Below, in pieces: positions 52,176 through 60,664 of a stretch of DNA of 64,000 nucleotides. The stretch is from Bacillus licheniformis DSM 13 = ATCC 14580 (lineage in GTDB: Bacteria; Bacillota; Bacilli; Bacillales; Bacillaceae): positions 1,485,501-1,549,500 of the forward strand of contig NC_006270.3 in assembly GCF_000011645.1 (NCBI RefSeq). The letters are read 5' to 3'. A program made the translations under genes and the position numbers. Position 1 is the first letter of the stretch. Each line of letters starts with the position of its first letter. The notes below the pieces were generated by a model, which saw nothing but the letters and a program-made list of their open reading frames with translations, ran no database searches and was not told the DNA's origin.

Positions 52176-52379
52176 TTGGGCGAGCTGGACGTAATCAAAT
52201 ACTTTTTAACGCAAGGGCCGTTCGCGGTCCTTTTTACGTGGCTGCTAATTTACGTAATGAAATCGAATCGTGAACGTGAATCGCGGCTACAGGATCTACT
52301 CGATAAATTCAGCGATAAATACGACGTCATTATCGACAAGCTCGATAGACTCGAAGAGAAATTTCGCGGAAGAGAATAA
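52176..52379 (+). CDS. BhlA/UviB-type holin
   Basis: 67 residues from TTG 52176. One transmembrane helix (GPFAVLFTWLLIYVMK) followed by a charged tail (LDKLDRLEEKF) is the BhlA pattern. It probably helps lysis together with the amidase and second holin. Confidence 0.82.
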   Translation: MGELDVIKYFLTQGPFAVLFTWLLIYVMKSNRERESRLQDLLDKFSDKYDVIIDKLDRLEEKFRGRE

Positions 52380-52448
52380 CGCGCCCGTTCGGTGAGAGTC
52401 CGGAGGGCTTTTTATATACGCAAAATTAACGAAAAGGGAGACGATTAA

Positions 52449-53384
52449 ATGGCGATTTCAGTCAAGAAAAACCTCGTCGCGTCAAGTAAGTATTCCGTTA
52501 AGTGTCCGTATTCAATGGATGCGAAGTACATCACGTTTCACAATACGGCGAACGACGCTTCAGCAGCGAATGAAATTGCGTACATGATCCGCAATAACAA
52601 CCAAGTATCGTATCACTTTGCGGTAGACGATAAAGAGGTCGTTCAGGGGATTCCGACAAACCGTAACGCATGGCATTGCGGAGACGAAAACGGACCCGGC
52701 AACCGTTCATCTATCGGCGTCGAGGTTTGCTATTCGAAATCAGGCGGCGCTAAGTATAAAGCGGCCGAAAAACTTGCGATTAAATTCATCGCTCAGCTAT
52801 TAACAGAGCGCGGCTGGGGCGTTGATCGCGTTAAGAAGCATCAGGATTGGAGCGGAAAATACTGCCCGCACCGTGTACTCGATGAGGGGCGTTGGGGTGC
52901 GGTAAAAGCGGCCATCGCTGCGGAATTGAAAGCGCTCGGAGGAAAGTCGTCTAGCCCTGCGAAATCAGCACCGAAAGCATCCGGTAAGACGTATACCGTA
53001 AAGAAAGGCGACACGCTTTCGGAAATCGCGGTTAAAACAGGCGTTAGTGTGGCGAAACTCCAGTCCTATAACGGTATTAAAAATCCGAATAAAATCATGG
53101 TCGGTCAGGTGCTGAAGCTTACGGGCAGCGTTAGTTCCAAACCGTCCTCTAGCGGTAAGAAATACGTATATCTTCCGGCATCTGCCGACTCATGGCGCAT
53201 CTATCCGACTAACAAAGCGCCGGTCAAGGGGAACGAGTGCGGATTTCTGCGTCCGAAGAAATTTGGCGGCCTTAAATACGAAATCCTTGCGAATCCCCAA
53301 ACGGACGTCTATACGATCAAAACGGATCAGTTCGGAAAAGTGAATATCTACGCGGCGAAATCAACCGGCGCAACTATTAAGTAA
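52449..53384 (+). CDS. N-acetylmuramoyl-L-alanine amidase (endolysin)
   Basis: 311 residues. Residues 1-160 are an Amidase_2 domain with zinc ligands in ITFHNTAND and KKHQDWSGKYCPH and a helper tyrosine in VSYHFAV. Residues about 181-225 are a LysM wall-binding domain (TYTVKKGDTLSEIAVKTGVS). The C terminus (about 238-311) is a SPOR-like binding module. It degrades peptidoglycan at the end of the lytic cycle. Confidence 0.93.
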   Translation: MAISVKKNLVASSKYSVKCPYSMDAKYITFHNTANDASAANEIAYMIRNNNQVSYHFAVDDKEVVQGIPTNRNAWHCGDENGPGNRSSIGVEVCYSKSGGAKYKAAEKLAIKFIAQLLTERGWGVDRVKKHQDWSGKYCPHRVLDEGRWGAVKAAIAAELKALGGKSSSPAKSAPKASGKTYTVKKGDTLSEIAVKTGVSVAKLQSYNGIKNPNKIMVGQVLKLTGSVSSKPSSSGKKYVYLPASADSWRIYPTNKAPVKGNECGFLRPKKFGGLKYEILANPQTDVYTIKTDQFGKVNIYAAKSTGATIK

Positions 53385-53405
53385 ACGAAAAGGGAGACGA
53401 TATAA

Positions 53406-53663
53406 ATGGAAGAAGTATTATTATTTGCGACTGTGTTGGCGCCCATCCTAACGGCGCTTGTTCAACTTGTTAAGAAAACGATTAACATGCCGACCAATGT
53501 TGTGCCTGCGGTTAGCTTCGTTTTAGGAATCGCACTCGGAGCCGTGGCCTATCCGTTTACGGACCTCGAACTAGTATTGCGGTTGTGGGCCGGCGGTTTT
53601 GCGGGACTGGCTGCGACGGGTCTTTTCGAGATCGGCGCAAAACGTGAAGGAACGACCAAGTAA
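53406..53663 (+). CDS. Holin
   Basis: 85 residues with two or three hydrophobic helices (LLFATVLAPILTALVQLV, AVSFVLGIALGAVAY, LRLWAGGFAGLAATGLF) and a charged tail, directly after the endolysin. This is the usual holin layout in Bacillus and Listeria phages. Confidence 0.82.
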   Translation: MEEVLLFATVLAPILTALVQLVKKTINMPTNVVPAVSFVLGIALGAVAYPFTDLELVLRLWAGGFAGLAATGLFEIGAKREGTTK

Positions 53664-53723
53664 GCGGAACTTTTGGCGGGCGCCTGCGTATAAAAGCGTA
53701 GGTGCTCGTATACATAAACTGGT

Positions 53724-53753
53724 TTGCGGTTAGGTTTGGCGATAGAGTATAAT
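53724..53753 (+). promoter_or_regulatory. Promoter for the lipoprotein moron
   Basis: TTGCGG (53724-53729), 18-base spacer, TATAAT (53748-53753), 29 bases before the start codon. Confidence 0.65.
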
Positions 53754-53782
53754 TTTAGTAAATTATTTTGGAGGTAAAGTAA

Positions 53783-54337
53783 ATGAAGAAGATACTGTTA
53801 TCGCTCCTGTTAATCCCGTTGTTAGCTTTAACAGCTTGTAATTCAGTCGATTCTTCTAAAAACACAGAAGACGAGAAAATAGCTGATACTAAAAAAGAAG
53901 AAACTTTCGAAGCGACAGAGAAGAATATAAAGCTTCTTGTTGCAGACGAGCTGAAAGAAAAAGGCATTGAAGACACCGATAAGTTGGACTCATTCGAAAT
54001 TTTTGATGATGTCAATAAAGATAATAAGCCGATTAAAACCGTACTTATCACATTAAACGGAAATGATAACCTTACAAAAAACATGATAAAGAAAAGCATG
54101 CTTAAAGAGGGAGAAAAACTGTTCCCTCGGATATTTGAAGATCAATCGGTCGGAAGGGTTCTAATAACGTGGAAGTTTCCATTAGAAGACGATAAAGGAA
54201 ATAGTACTTTCCAAAAAGTATTGTCTATTCAACTTGAGCGAGAAACTGCCGACGAAATTAACTGGAAGAAATTCAAGTACAAAAACTTTCCTACCGTAGC
54301 TGACAGCTACTTTGAGCATCAAGCTTTTAAAAAATAA
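53783..54337 (+). CDS. Prophage lipoprotein (moron)
   Basis: 184 residues with a clear lipobox (LLALTAC, Cys19), an acidic linker, and a folded C-terminal domain of no known family. It has its own promoter and terminator and lies between the lysis genes and the repressor, where prophages often carry genes expressed in the lysogen. A superinfection-exclusion lipoprotein is one possibility; sequence alone does not decide it. Confidence 0.75.
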   Translation: MKKILLSLLLIPLLALTACNSVDSSKNTEDEKIADTKKEETFEATEKNIKLLVADELKEKGIEDTDKLDSFEIFDDVNKDNKPIKTVLITLNGNDNLTKNMIKKSMLKEGEKLFPRIFEDQSVGRVLITWKFPLEDDKGNSTFQKVLSIQLERETADEINWKKFKYKNFPTVADSYFEHQAFKK

Positions 54338-54345
54338 CAAAATCA

Positions 54346-54373
54346 CCTCATCCTTAATGGGTGGGGCTTTTTA
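54346..54373 (+). terminator. Terminator after the lipoprotein gene
   Basis: CCTCATCC-TTAAT-GGGTGGGG stem (with G-T pairs) followed by CTTTTT. Confidence 0.65.
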
Positions 54374-54388
54374 TTTCCTCCTACACTC

Positions 54389-54598
54389 TTAATCCTCGTG
54401 AACCTCAAACAATTCATTCATATCTGTGATATTAAACTTATCAATTATTTTTTCAAGCGTTTCTTTTGGGTACCTTTTGGTTTTCCCCGAACATAATTCA
54501 CTCACAGCGCGAGTTGATAACTCCAATTCCTCTGCGATTTCTTTTTGTTCATATCCGTGCTCCTCGAGCAGTTCTTTCAGACGAAGACGCATCGGCAT
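54389..54598 (-). CDS. Xre-family repressor
   Basis: 69 residues, almost entirely a helix-turn-helix domain (YEQKEIAEELELSTRAVSEL, residues about 17-36). ATG 54598 (MPMRLRL) follows AAAGGG. It is divergent from the HTH gene at 54723, with palindromic operators between, so it probably represses that promoter and regulates itself. It lacks the LexA-like C-terminal peptidase domain of large CI proteins. Confidence 0.82.
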   Translation of the reverse strand: MPMRLRLKELLEEHGYEQKEIAEELELSTRAVSELCSGKTKRYPKETLEKIIDKFNITDMNELFEVHED

Positions 54599-54622
54599 CA
54601 CCCTTTCGCATTCTATATCCGT

Positions 54623-54701
54623 AGTATACGATAAAGTTAAAAATTACGCAAACCGTAATTGACAATTCCGTTTAGTGTAATTATAATTACGTTAAACGTA
54701 A
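54623..54701. promoter_or_regulatory. Divergent promoters with palindromic operators
   Basis: Rightward: TTGACA (54659), 17 bases, TATAAT (54682-54687). Leftward: TTGCGT (54651-54646), 17 bases, TATACT (54628-54623). Three perfect palindromes overlap them: AATTACG-N5-CGTAATT (54642-54660), GTAATTATAATTAC (54677-54690) and TTACGTT-A-AACGTAA (54687-54701). The half-site TTACG/CGTAA is shared. Confidence 0.85.
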
Positions 54702-54722
54702 ATTACGGAAGGCGGAATCGTT

Positions 54723-55541
54723 ATGCATTATTTAGCGGAACACCAAACGTTCGCTTCGACGGCCGAACTCAACGCGGCAGTCTACGAACACATCAAGCGC
54801 AATACATACGAATTAAATGACACGGACCGGCTGACGCTGAAGACGATTGCTCGTTACGCAGTCAAATTCGCCGGCGCAGCGCATCTCAAAGCGGAGACAC
54901 TCGCGGACCTGATCGGAAAGTCCGTCAAGACAGCGCGTCGTGCCGTCAACAAACTCGCATCACTTTCGATCATCCAGAAGGTCGCGACAACACGGAAAAT
55001 AAACGGCGGCCACGGCGCCAATATCATCGTCATTCTTCCGGTCGGAAGCAGAGTCGAGGACATGCAATTGTCCGAAGATGACCAGTCGACAATGACCACG
55101 CGTGGGGATGCCGAAAAGCCATCAGAGCCAACGGATGAATCGCCTAAAACTACGAATGAACCATCGGATTCTATAAATCTTTCAAAAAATCACGTAATAG
55201 ATACGGTGCCGGCCTGCGGTCTTAAAAATGCGTTACCAAGCGAAATCTACTCCGCAATGGCGCGCTACTTCGAAGCAGACGAAATTTATAAATACTACGG
55301 AATCTTATTGCGGGCTAAGGCAAGCGTAGATCCAACGCTGATACTCGAAGAACATCCGCAGCCATTCGTTGAAGCGTGGCATGCAGCGATTCTGAAACGA
55401 AAACAGCAGAAAATTAGACGCTTTGACGACTACCTATACGCTAGCTTCCGACAAGCCGCATGGACAGTAAAAGCCCGTGAAAATCGCGTTAAAAACGTTG
55501 GGCTATTGGCGGAGTTCGAAACGTTCCTCCAAGCGGAATAG
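54723..55541 (+). CDS. HTH protein, early regulator or replication protein
   Basis: 272 residues. The N-terminal half contains a winged helix (AETLADLIGKSVKTARRAVN, residues about 59-78), then a Ser/Thr/Pro-rich linker (about 125-155), and a C-terminal helical domain (YLYASFRQAAWTVKARENR). The layout is seen in plasmid and phage replication-type HTH proteins, but I cannot name the family. It is under the palindromic operators and so is the first gene switched on if repression fails. Confidence 0.65.
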   Translation: MHYLAEHQTFASTAELNAAVYEHIKRNTYELNDTDRLTLKTIARYAVKFAGAAHLKAETLADLIGKSVKTARRAVNKLASLSIIQKVATTRKINGGHGANIIVILPVGSRVEDMQLSEDDQSTMTTRGDAEKPSEPTDESPKTTNEPSDSINLSKNHVIDTVPACGLKNALPSEIYSAMARYFEADEIYKYYGILLRAKASVDPTLILEEHPQPFVEAWHAAILKRKQQKIRRFDDYLYASFRQAAWTVKARENRVKNVGLLAEFETFLQAE

Positions 55542-55542
55542 A

Positions 55543-55572
55543 TTGCGTAAGAACATTTGTTCGTGTTATACT
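55543..55572 (+). promoter_or_regulatory. SOS (LexA) box inside a promoter
   Basis: TTGCGT (55543-55548), 18 bases, TATACT (55567-55572). The spacer contains GAACATTTGTTCG, 13 of 14 positions of the Bacillus LexA box CGAAC-N4-GTTCG. Confidence 0.72.
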
Positions 55573-55613
55573 TTCGTCATAGATAACGAATAGGACCGAA
55601 GGAGGAACCACGA

Positions 55614-55943
55614 ATGACATTACGCGATAGAGGGACGATGAAATGGACGTCTATATTCTTGCCGGAGCACATCGCTAGTCTCCGGAAACTTAAATCCGAA
55701 ATTGATCACGCATATGAGCGGAAGCCATCGATTGATCCGGAGCAGTGGTCGGACTTTGAATCGAAGATACAATACGCGTACAGGACCGGACAGGATTGCG
55801 AGATCCGTTACTGGCGTAATTGGGTCGCGGAGAGGGTGAGCGGCGTGATTGAATCCGTTGATCCGGTCGGAGGGACATTGCGGATTGAAGGCGTTGACAT
55901 ACCGTTCAGGGAGATCGTGTGGGTTGCGTTGGAGGACGTGTGA
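55614..55943 (+). CDS. YolD-like protein
   Basis: 109 residues with the YolD-family opening RGTMKWTSIFLPEHIASLR and the C-terminal GVDIPFREIVWV. In SPbeta yolD pairs with the Y-family polymerase gene uvrX and is DNA-damage induced; here the SOS box is kept, but no polymerase gene follows. GGAGGAACC precedes ATG 55614. Confidence 0.88.
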   Translation: MTLRDRGTMKWTSIFLPEHIASLRKLKSEIDHAYERKPSIDPEQWSDFESKIQYAYRTGQDCEIRYWRNWVAERVSGVIESVDPVGGTLRIEGVDIPFREIVWVALEDV

Positions 55944-55961
55944 CTCCCTAAAAAGGGGTCA
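55941..55961 (+). terminator. Hairpin between yolD-like gene and integrase
   Basis: TGACTCC/GGGGTCA stem around CTAAAAAG, directly after the stop and just before a TATAAT (55968-55973) likely used for the integrase. No T run, so termination is uncertain. Confidence 0.4.
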
Positions 55962-56023
55962 TAGTGATATAATAGAGGACATCACAACTAGCATTAATCT
56001 TTCGCTCAATTGGAGTGAGGATA

Positions 56024-57169
56024 ATGACAGTGATTAAGAAAGACGATAAAACCGGAAAATATTATTTTGTATATTCTGGCGGGGTTCACCCGATAACTGG
56101 TGCTAGAATTCAAAAAAGAAGGCAAGGAATGTCGAGTCTACGAGAGGCGAAAGAGGTTTTAAAGCAGGTCATAATAGAGGTGGATAAGGAAAAAAATTCT
56201 CATAACCCTAATAAAAGCGTGTTTAGTACCTTCGCTGAAAAATGGTTTGAATCGAAAAAGGTTAGACTTCGATCAAGTACAATCGTCAATTACCGCGAGC
56301 AGCTTGATTACAACATACTTCCATATCTAGGAACGTTTAAAATTAAAGACATCACTGAGGAAGTCTTGCAGCATTATATTAATCGACTTCACAATGAACG
56401 GAAACTTGCTCCGGCAACCATCCGGACAGCTTTCGGTGTTGTCGCCGAAGTCTTAAAGAAAGCTTCCCGAAAAGGAGCGTTCGACCTCGCCATCCTTGAC
56501 GATGTAAACCTTCCTCCCGAAAATCGCATTTCTAAAGTATGGAACGAGTCGAATGTACAAGCGTTTTTGGATGCTCGCAACCGTATCGTGTCACTAACTC
56601 GTTACTTTATCGGAATGGTATTATCCGTTATTACAGGCATGCGAATGGGGGAGGTTCTCGGATTGCGGTGGTCCGATATAGACTTCGAAAAGGGTTATTT
56701 AACAATTCGACAAACTCTCGCTAAGATAGACGACGAAGGTAATTACGGATTAGTTCCCGAGGTCAAAACTGCGGCGGGCTTCAGGACCGTCCATTTACCG
56801 AAATTCTTTATCGAATACTTAATCGAACATAAGAAAATGGTCCAGCGCGAAAAAGAAATTCTCGGCGAGGACTACATCGACTATGATCTCGTAGTGTGTA
56901 CGAAGCACGGTAAGTGGGTACATCCGAATAACTATCGACGGGCATTTACTCGGTTAATTGCGCAGCTTGAGCTCCCGAAAATCCCTCCGAAGAATTTGCG
57001 ACATACTCACGCGACGTATTTAATCAGTATCGGAATCAGTCCGAAGATTGTTCAGGAGCGTTTAGGCCACGCACATATCAAAACGACGCTCGGAACGTAC
57101 AGTCATGTTTTGCCTTCGATGCAGGCGGAATTAGTCGGAAAATTGGACGATTTAGTCGCGAAAGTGTGA
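56024..57169 (+). CDS. int: Prophage integrase (tyrosine recombinase)
   Basis: 381 residues. N-terminal arm-binding domain (AP2-like, YYFVYSGGVHPITGARIQKR), core-binding SAM-like domain (about 65-150), and catalytic domain with Arg in ITGMRMGEVLGL, LRHTHATYL, and LGHAHIKTTLGTYSHV (Tyr nucleophile). ATG 56024 follows GGAGTGAGG. It ends inside the right-arm GTGTGACC repeats, 71 bases before attR, the standard place for an integrase. It very likely catalyses insertion at queF. Confidence 0.93.
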   Translation: MTVIKKDDKTGKYYFVYSGGVHPITGARIQKRRQGMSSLREAKEVLKQVIIEVDKEKNSHNPNKSVFSTFAEKWFESKKVRLRSSTIVNYREQLDYNILPYLGTFKIKDITEEVLQHYINRLHNERKLAPATIRTAFGVVAEVLKKASRKGAFDLAILDDVNLPPENRISKVWNESNVQAFLDARNRIVSLTRYFIGMVLSVITGMRMGEVLGLRWSDIDFEKGYLTIRQTLAKIDDEGNYGLVPEVKTAAGFRTVHLPKFFIEYLIEHKKMVQREKEILGEDYIDYDLVVCTKHGKWVHPNNYRRAFTRLIAQLELPKIPPKNLRHTHATYLISIGISPKIVQERLGHAHIKTTLGTYSHVLPSMQAELVGKLDDLVAKV

Positions 57170-57195
57170 CCGCAGTGTGACCGTTTTGTGTGACC
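57164..57195 (+). repeat. Right arm: three GTGTGACC repeats
   Basis: GTGTGACC at 57164, 57175 and 57188. The first covers the integrase stop codon. They mirror the four copies inside the left end. Confidence 0.65.
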
Positions 57196-57240
57196 GGATG
57201 TGAGAGCGTTGATATGACGGGATTTTAACAACGGATTCCA

Positions 57241-57456
57241 TCACGAAGACTGCATGAACATCATCATGAACGATTTAATTGAGCTGATGGACCCGCGCTA
57301 CATCGAAGTCTGGGGCAAATTCACGCCGAGGGGCGGAATCTCGATCGACCCGTACACCAACTACGGCAAGCCCGGCACAAAGTATGAAAAAATGGCCGAG
57401 TATCGGATGATGAACCATGATCTGTATCCGGAGACGATTGATAATCGGTGATGATG
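57241..57456 (+). repeat. Right copy of the queF 3'-end repeat (attR)
   Basis: 214 of 216 bases identical to 18677-18892. It encodes only the last 70 codons of QueF (from HEDCMNIIMN) without a start, so it is a gene fragment and not a gene. DNA after it also resembles the DNA after the left copy, so it may also be the left end of an older element. Confidence 0.9.
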
Positions 57457-58095
57457 CGGGCAGATGAAGCGAAGGTTTGTGATCGATGTGTGACCGAGAC
57501 GCGTACTGTTACGCGTCTTTTTTGTTCGAAATTTCCACGAACAATTACCAAGCGTATTGGTCGAATGCTAGTCCGGGTATATGAAATACGATTCGAATTG
57601 TTAATTGAAAGGTAAAGAGGAGGAAACTTCGTCGTCACTCGCCTCGTTAACGTCTCCGCTTGACAGTTCGTCGTTAACTGCGAATGCTCTAGCGTTCGGT
57701 ATTTAGATGGTTTCCGTCTGTTTTTAGTCTTGTTTGTTCATTTATTCGTGAAAAAATGTAGCTTTGTCCTCATGTTACAAAGGATGTTTTCTGTTTTTTC
57801 TTTAAACATAAAAATCTAGTTATTCTGACTTTGAGGAGGGGATGGGAGGTATATAGCAGAGACGAAGACATAGTGCCAAGAGCATGTCTTATTCGTATAC
57901 ACACAAATATGTAACGCGAAGATGTTGGAGGGCTTACGAAAGAAACAATCGATCGTTATAGACGGGAGGAGCGTTGAAGAATTTGTGGAGGCTTTTAAAG
58001 GAAGGTTGGCACTGAGTCGGAATGGTATACGTTAATCTTACCGACAGCTGATAAGAAGTTAATCACGATGTTTAACGTTAAGAAACCGTAGAAAT
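57457..58095 (+). pseudogene. Eroded left-end module of a second element (recombinase remnant)
   Basis: This stretch matches the order at 18893-21682 in decayed form: GTGTGACC at 57488, a terminator hairpin at 57496-57525, a scrap of the replication-like tail (about 57560-57625), TTCG-rich DNA, GAGGAGGGGATG at about 57833 followed by pieces of recombinase 1 (LTKETIDRY near 57930, then SVEEF), then KVGTESEWYT...ITMFNVKKP ending at 58091. Frames are broken throughout. Confidence 0.75.
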
Positions 58096-58122
58096 AAAAA
58101 GCGCCCCACATTTGGGGCGTTT
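58096..58122 (-). terminator. Terminator of rap-phr
   Basis: On the minus strand GCGCCCC-AAATG-TGGGGCGC followed by TTTTTATTT. Confidence 0.88.
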
Positions 58123-58123
58123 C

Positions 58124-58249
58124 TTACGTTTGCTTACGGGTAGCGATTTGATATACGCCGTCAGACTGGTCGGTTGCTGAAACAACGCTAATACCCATCG
58201 TTAATAACGCGGCGGCTAAAATGGGAATAACGAGCTTTTTAATACTCAT
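58124..58249 (-). CDS. phr: Phr signalling peptide precursor
   Basis: 41 residues. MSIKKLVIPILAAALLTMG is a secretion signal with a hydrophobic core ending near Ala25; the exported tail ends QIATRKQT. Phr precursors are cut to their last five residues, here TRKQT, re-imported by Opp and bound to the cognate Rap. The gene overlaps the 3' end of the rap pseudogene by 11 bases, as in true rap-phr pairs. It lies in the same operon before a strong terminator. Confidence 0.85.
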   Translation of the reverse strand: MSIKKLVIPILAAALLTMGISVVSATDQSDGVYQIATRKQT

Positions 58250-59361
58250 AGAGACACTCCCCTTTTTTAATTTTTGTTTGCCCATACATCATTTTTTGAA
58301 GGAACTCGATTGAGTTTCTATGGTCTTTTCTTTCAAGGTATTGGTTAGAGACTTCAAGCGAAAGCTCTTCTATGTATGCAAATATTTTATTCTCCTCCAA
58401 GTATTTAAATACCTCTAAAATCTCTTCTTTATTCACAGAATAGATATATAACGCCTCAAGATATTCAAATAGAGAAGTGAATAGGGTATCGTTGAATTTT
58501 CGAGCTGTTTGTCTAACCAATAAGAAATATCTCGATTGCGCGCTCGTAGTTTTTCTGCTTAAAAAGAAGTTGAGTAGAGTAATATAATGATTGTGGTAGG
58601 TTGTTATATTCTTCTTTTAGATTAATCTCTACGGCTTTTTCAGCATATTCAACTGCTGCATCAATGTCTCCCATACATTCATGACAGTCGGCTATATTAA
58701 AATAGGCAGAACTAATGAGCCTTTTATTGTCGATCTCTATCGCTAATTCAAGTGCATTTTCCAGGTGGGGTAAGGCTTTGTCATGGCGCATTAAATCGTC
58801 ATAGTTACCCGCGATAACAAATAAACATTGGATTTTACGGACTGTGTAGAGTTCATGATTATTGTATATTTTAAAGGCCCTTAATATATGATACATGTGT
58901 CTGTTTCATGATGTAGTATGCTTCAGCCATTTTAAAGTGAAACTCGGCTTGTTCTATAACATCGTAATGAGAGCCAACTGTTTTTCTGCGTTTCGATAAA
59001 ACTCTATTGCTTTGATGTACTGTTTTTTCTCAAATTCATACATGCCCCTAAAGAAAAATGAGTAGTAACTAAGGAGGCCATTTAAATCTCTTCGAGGCTC
59101 CTCGATTTGGGCCAACAATTTGTTTATTGATTGTCCTTGTTTTCTTTTGTTAGTAGGTTCTAAATATTCTAACATTAATTGATGTCTAAAACACATCAAC
59201 TGATAGTAAAGGAGTAAGTCCTGATCTTCTTCCATTTGATTAATTTCCTTCTCTACTTCTTCTTTTAAAGCCTCTGCATCCGGTACGCTAAACTCTCTTA
59301 TCATTTTATACCATTCGTGGATTTTCACTCCGACTTTTGACGAGGGTATTAACTGTTTCAC
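58239..59361 (-). pseudogene. rap: Rap response-regulator aspartate phosphatase, frameshifted
   Basis: The total length equals a normal rap (about 375 codons), opening MKQLIPSSKVGVKIHEWYKM. The TPR helices are recognisable (ALPHLENALELAIEIDNKR, YFNIADCHECMGDIDAAVEY). The frame is lost near 58965, regained near 58905, and lost again near 58530, with homologous sequence readable in the other frames between. At least three indels make a complete Rap impossible unless they are assembly errors. Its phr is intact. Confidence 0.88.
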
Positions 59362-59500
59362 TTCCGCCTATACCTTTTTATTTCATTTTTGTAAATATAT
59401 TACTATAATTCGGGTGATAATAGGTTGAAAAGTGAAAAAATTTTCGGTATGCCGCAATAAAATCAGCAACAAAAAGACGCCTGCTAAGACGCCTGAATCT
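59362..59500. other. Intergenic DNA upstream of rap
   Basis: Contains the likely rap promoter region (AT-rich, about 59380-59420, not resolved) and AAAAAGACGCCTG. I see no gene. Confidence 0.4.
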
Positions 59501-59570
59501 CTATATGCTCTTTTTCAAGCCGCACCTGCAGTATTCTCGAAGGGAAATTTCGTCCACCGCGATCTTGAAG
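59501..59570 (-). pseudogene. Remnant of the small zinc-ribbon gene
   Basis: On the minus strand ISLREYCRCGLKKSI and stop, matching the end of the protein at 23903 (LRECRRCGMKKSI). The 5' part and first CxxC are gone. Confidence 0.6.
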
Positions 59571-59589
59571 GGTTTACTATTTGAAGGAA

Positions 59590-59755
59590 TTTGCGGATAA
59601 ACCCTGTGCATCCATGAAAATGAAACTTGGCCTAATAAAGAAGTAATTCGATTTGTGAATGATCAACTTAAAGAAAATATTGATCTTTTATTGATGCCTG
59701 CAACAGCTTCCACAGCTCCTCGAAACCCTTTTAAAATAAAGAGTTATAAAAATTG
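59590..59755 (+). pseudogene. C-terminal fragment of an unknown protein
   Basis: An open frame without a plausible start encodes ETWPNKEVIRFVNDQLKENI and ends PFKIKSYKN at 59755. I do not recognise the parent family. It overlaps the convergent yoaT end. Confidence 0.35.
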
Positions 59756-60535
59756 ACCAGCATCCACTCTAGTGGAATCTTTCCCCTTCACCTGTTTTAA
59801 CGTGGCTACGATTAGAAAGCTGACAATCACTAATAAGAGCCATGAACTCACTTTCCCTACATGAACGAGACTCCACGTACTGGTTTGGTTTGGATATGTC
59901 CAGGCCCCAAAAAACGTTGCGATATTTTCGGCTATCCATATAAAAAATCCGATGAGCACAAAAGAAAGTGCGAGCGGCATACGGTAACGAATCCCATTAA
60001 CCTCGTATATGACCCATGATTTCCAAAAGACAATTATCACAAGTCCAGATAACCAAAAGCGGACGTCAATCCAAAAATGATGGAGGAAAAAATTTAAATA
60101 AATCGCAGCGGCCAGCGGTACAACGACGTAAAACGGCGGCCACTTAACCAGTTCAACCTTGAGCCTCCTCCAAGCCTGGCAAAGATAACTGGCTACACTT
60201 GCGTACATAAAGCCGCTATACAAAGGCACCCCAAAGATTTTGGAGTAACCTTCCTCCGGATAAGACCAGGAGCCCATTTGCACCTTGAAAAGCTCAAGAG
60301 CAAGTCCAATAATGTGGAACAATGTGATTACTTTTAATTCATCCCGTGTTTCAAGACCGGAACGCACCATCCACCATTGCATGAGAACACAGATGATGAG
60401 CAGCAAGTCATACCGCGGCAGGAAGGGAAGAGGTATGATTTGTGTAACAGCCAAAGAGGCAAAAATAACGACAGGAAATACACATGACAAGGACTGCTCC
60501 CAACCAAAACGAACGAGTTGTTTTAGTGCTCTCAT
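59744..60535 (-). CDS. yoaT: DUF817 membrane protein YoaT
   Basis: 263 residues, seven or eight hydrophobic helices, with MGSWSYPEEGYSKIFGVPLYSGFMYASV and FGAWTYPNQTSTW, both typical of DUF817. It matches B. subtilis YoaT in length and neighbours (yozG, yoaS). Function unknown. Confidence 0.85.
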   Translation of the reverse strand: MRALKQLVRFGWEQSLSCVFPVVIFASLAVTQIIPLPFLPRYDLLLIICVLMQWWMVRSGLETRDELKVITLFHIIGLALELFKVQMGSWSYPEEGYSKIFGVPLYSGFMYASVASYLCQAWRRLKVELVKWPPFYVVVPLAAAIYLNFFLHHFWIDVRFWLSGLVIIVFWKSWVIYEVNGIRYRMPLALSFVLIGFFIWIAENIATFFGAWTYPNQTSTWSLVHVGKVSSWLLLVIVSFLIVATLKQVKGKDSTRVDAGQFL

Positions 60536-60664
60536 GATGTGTGCCTCCGAAGTTTTTTTCTGAATATATGCGAGGCCAGCTTAGTATAGCAGCTAAACCG
60601 GCTTACAGGTATGCGCATAGGATCACCGCCAAAAAAATGGTTTCTTTCCATATTAAATACTTTT

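Noticed and set aside
57254..57451. Open frame MNIIMNDLIEL... as a separate small gene
   Set aside because: It is the duplicated 3' end of queF in attR, without promoter, ribosome site or the catalytic Cys56.
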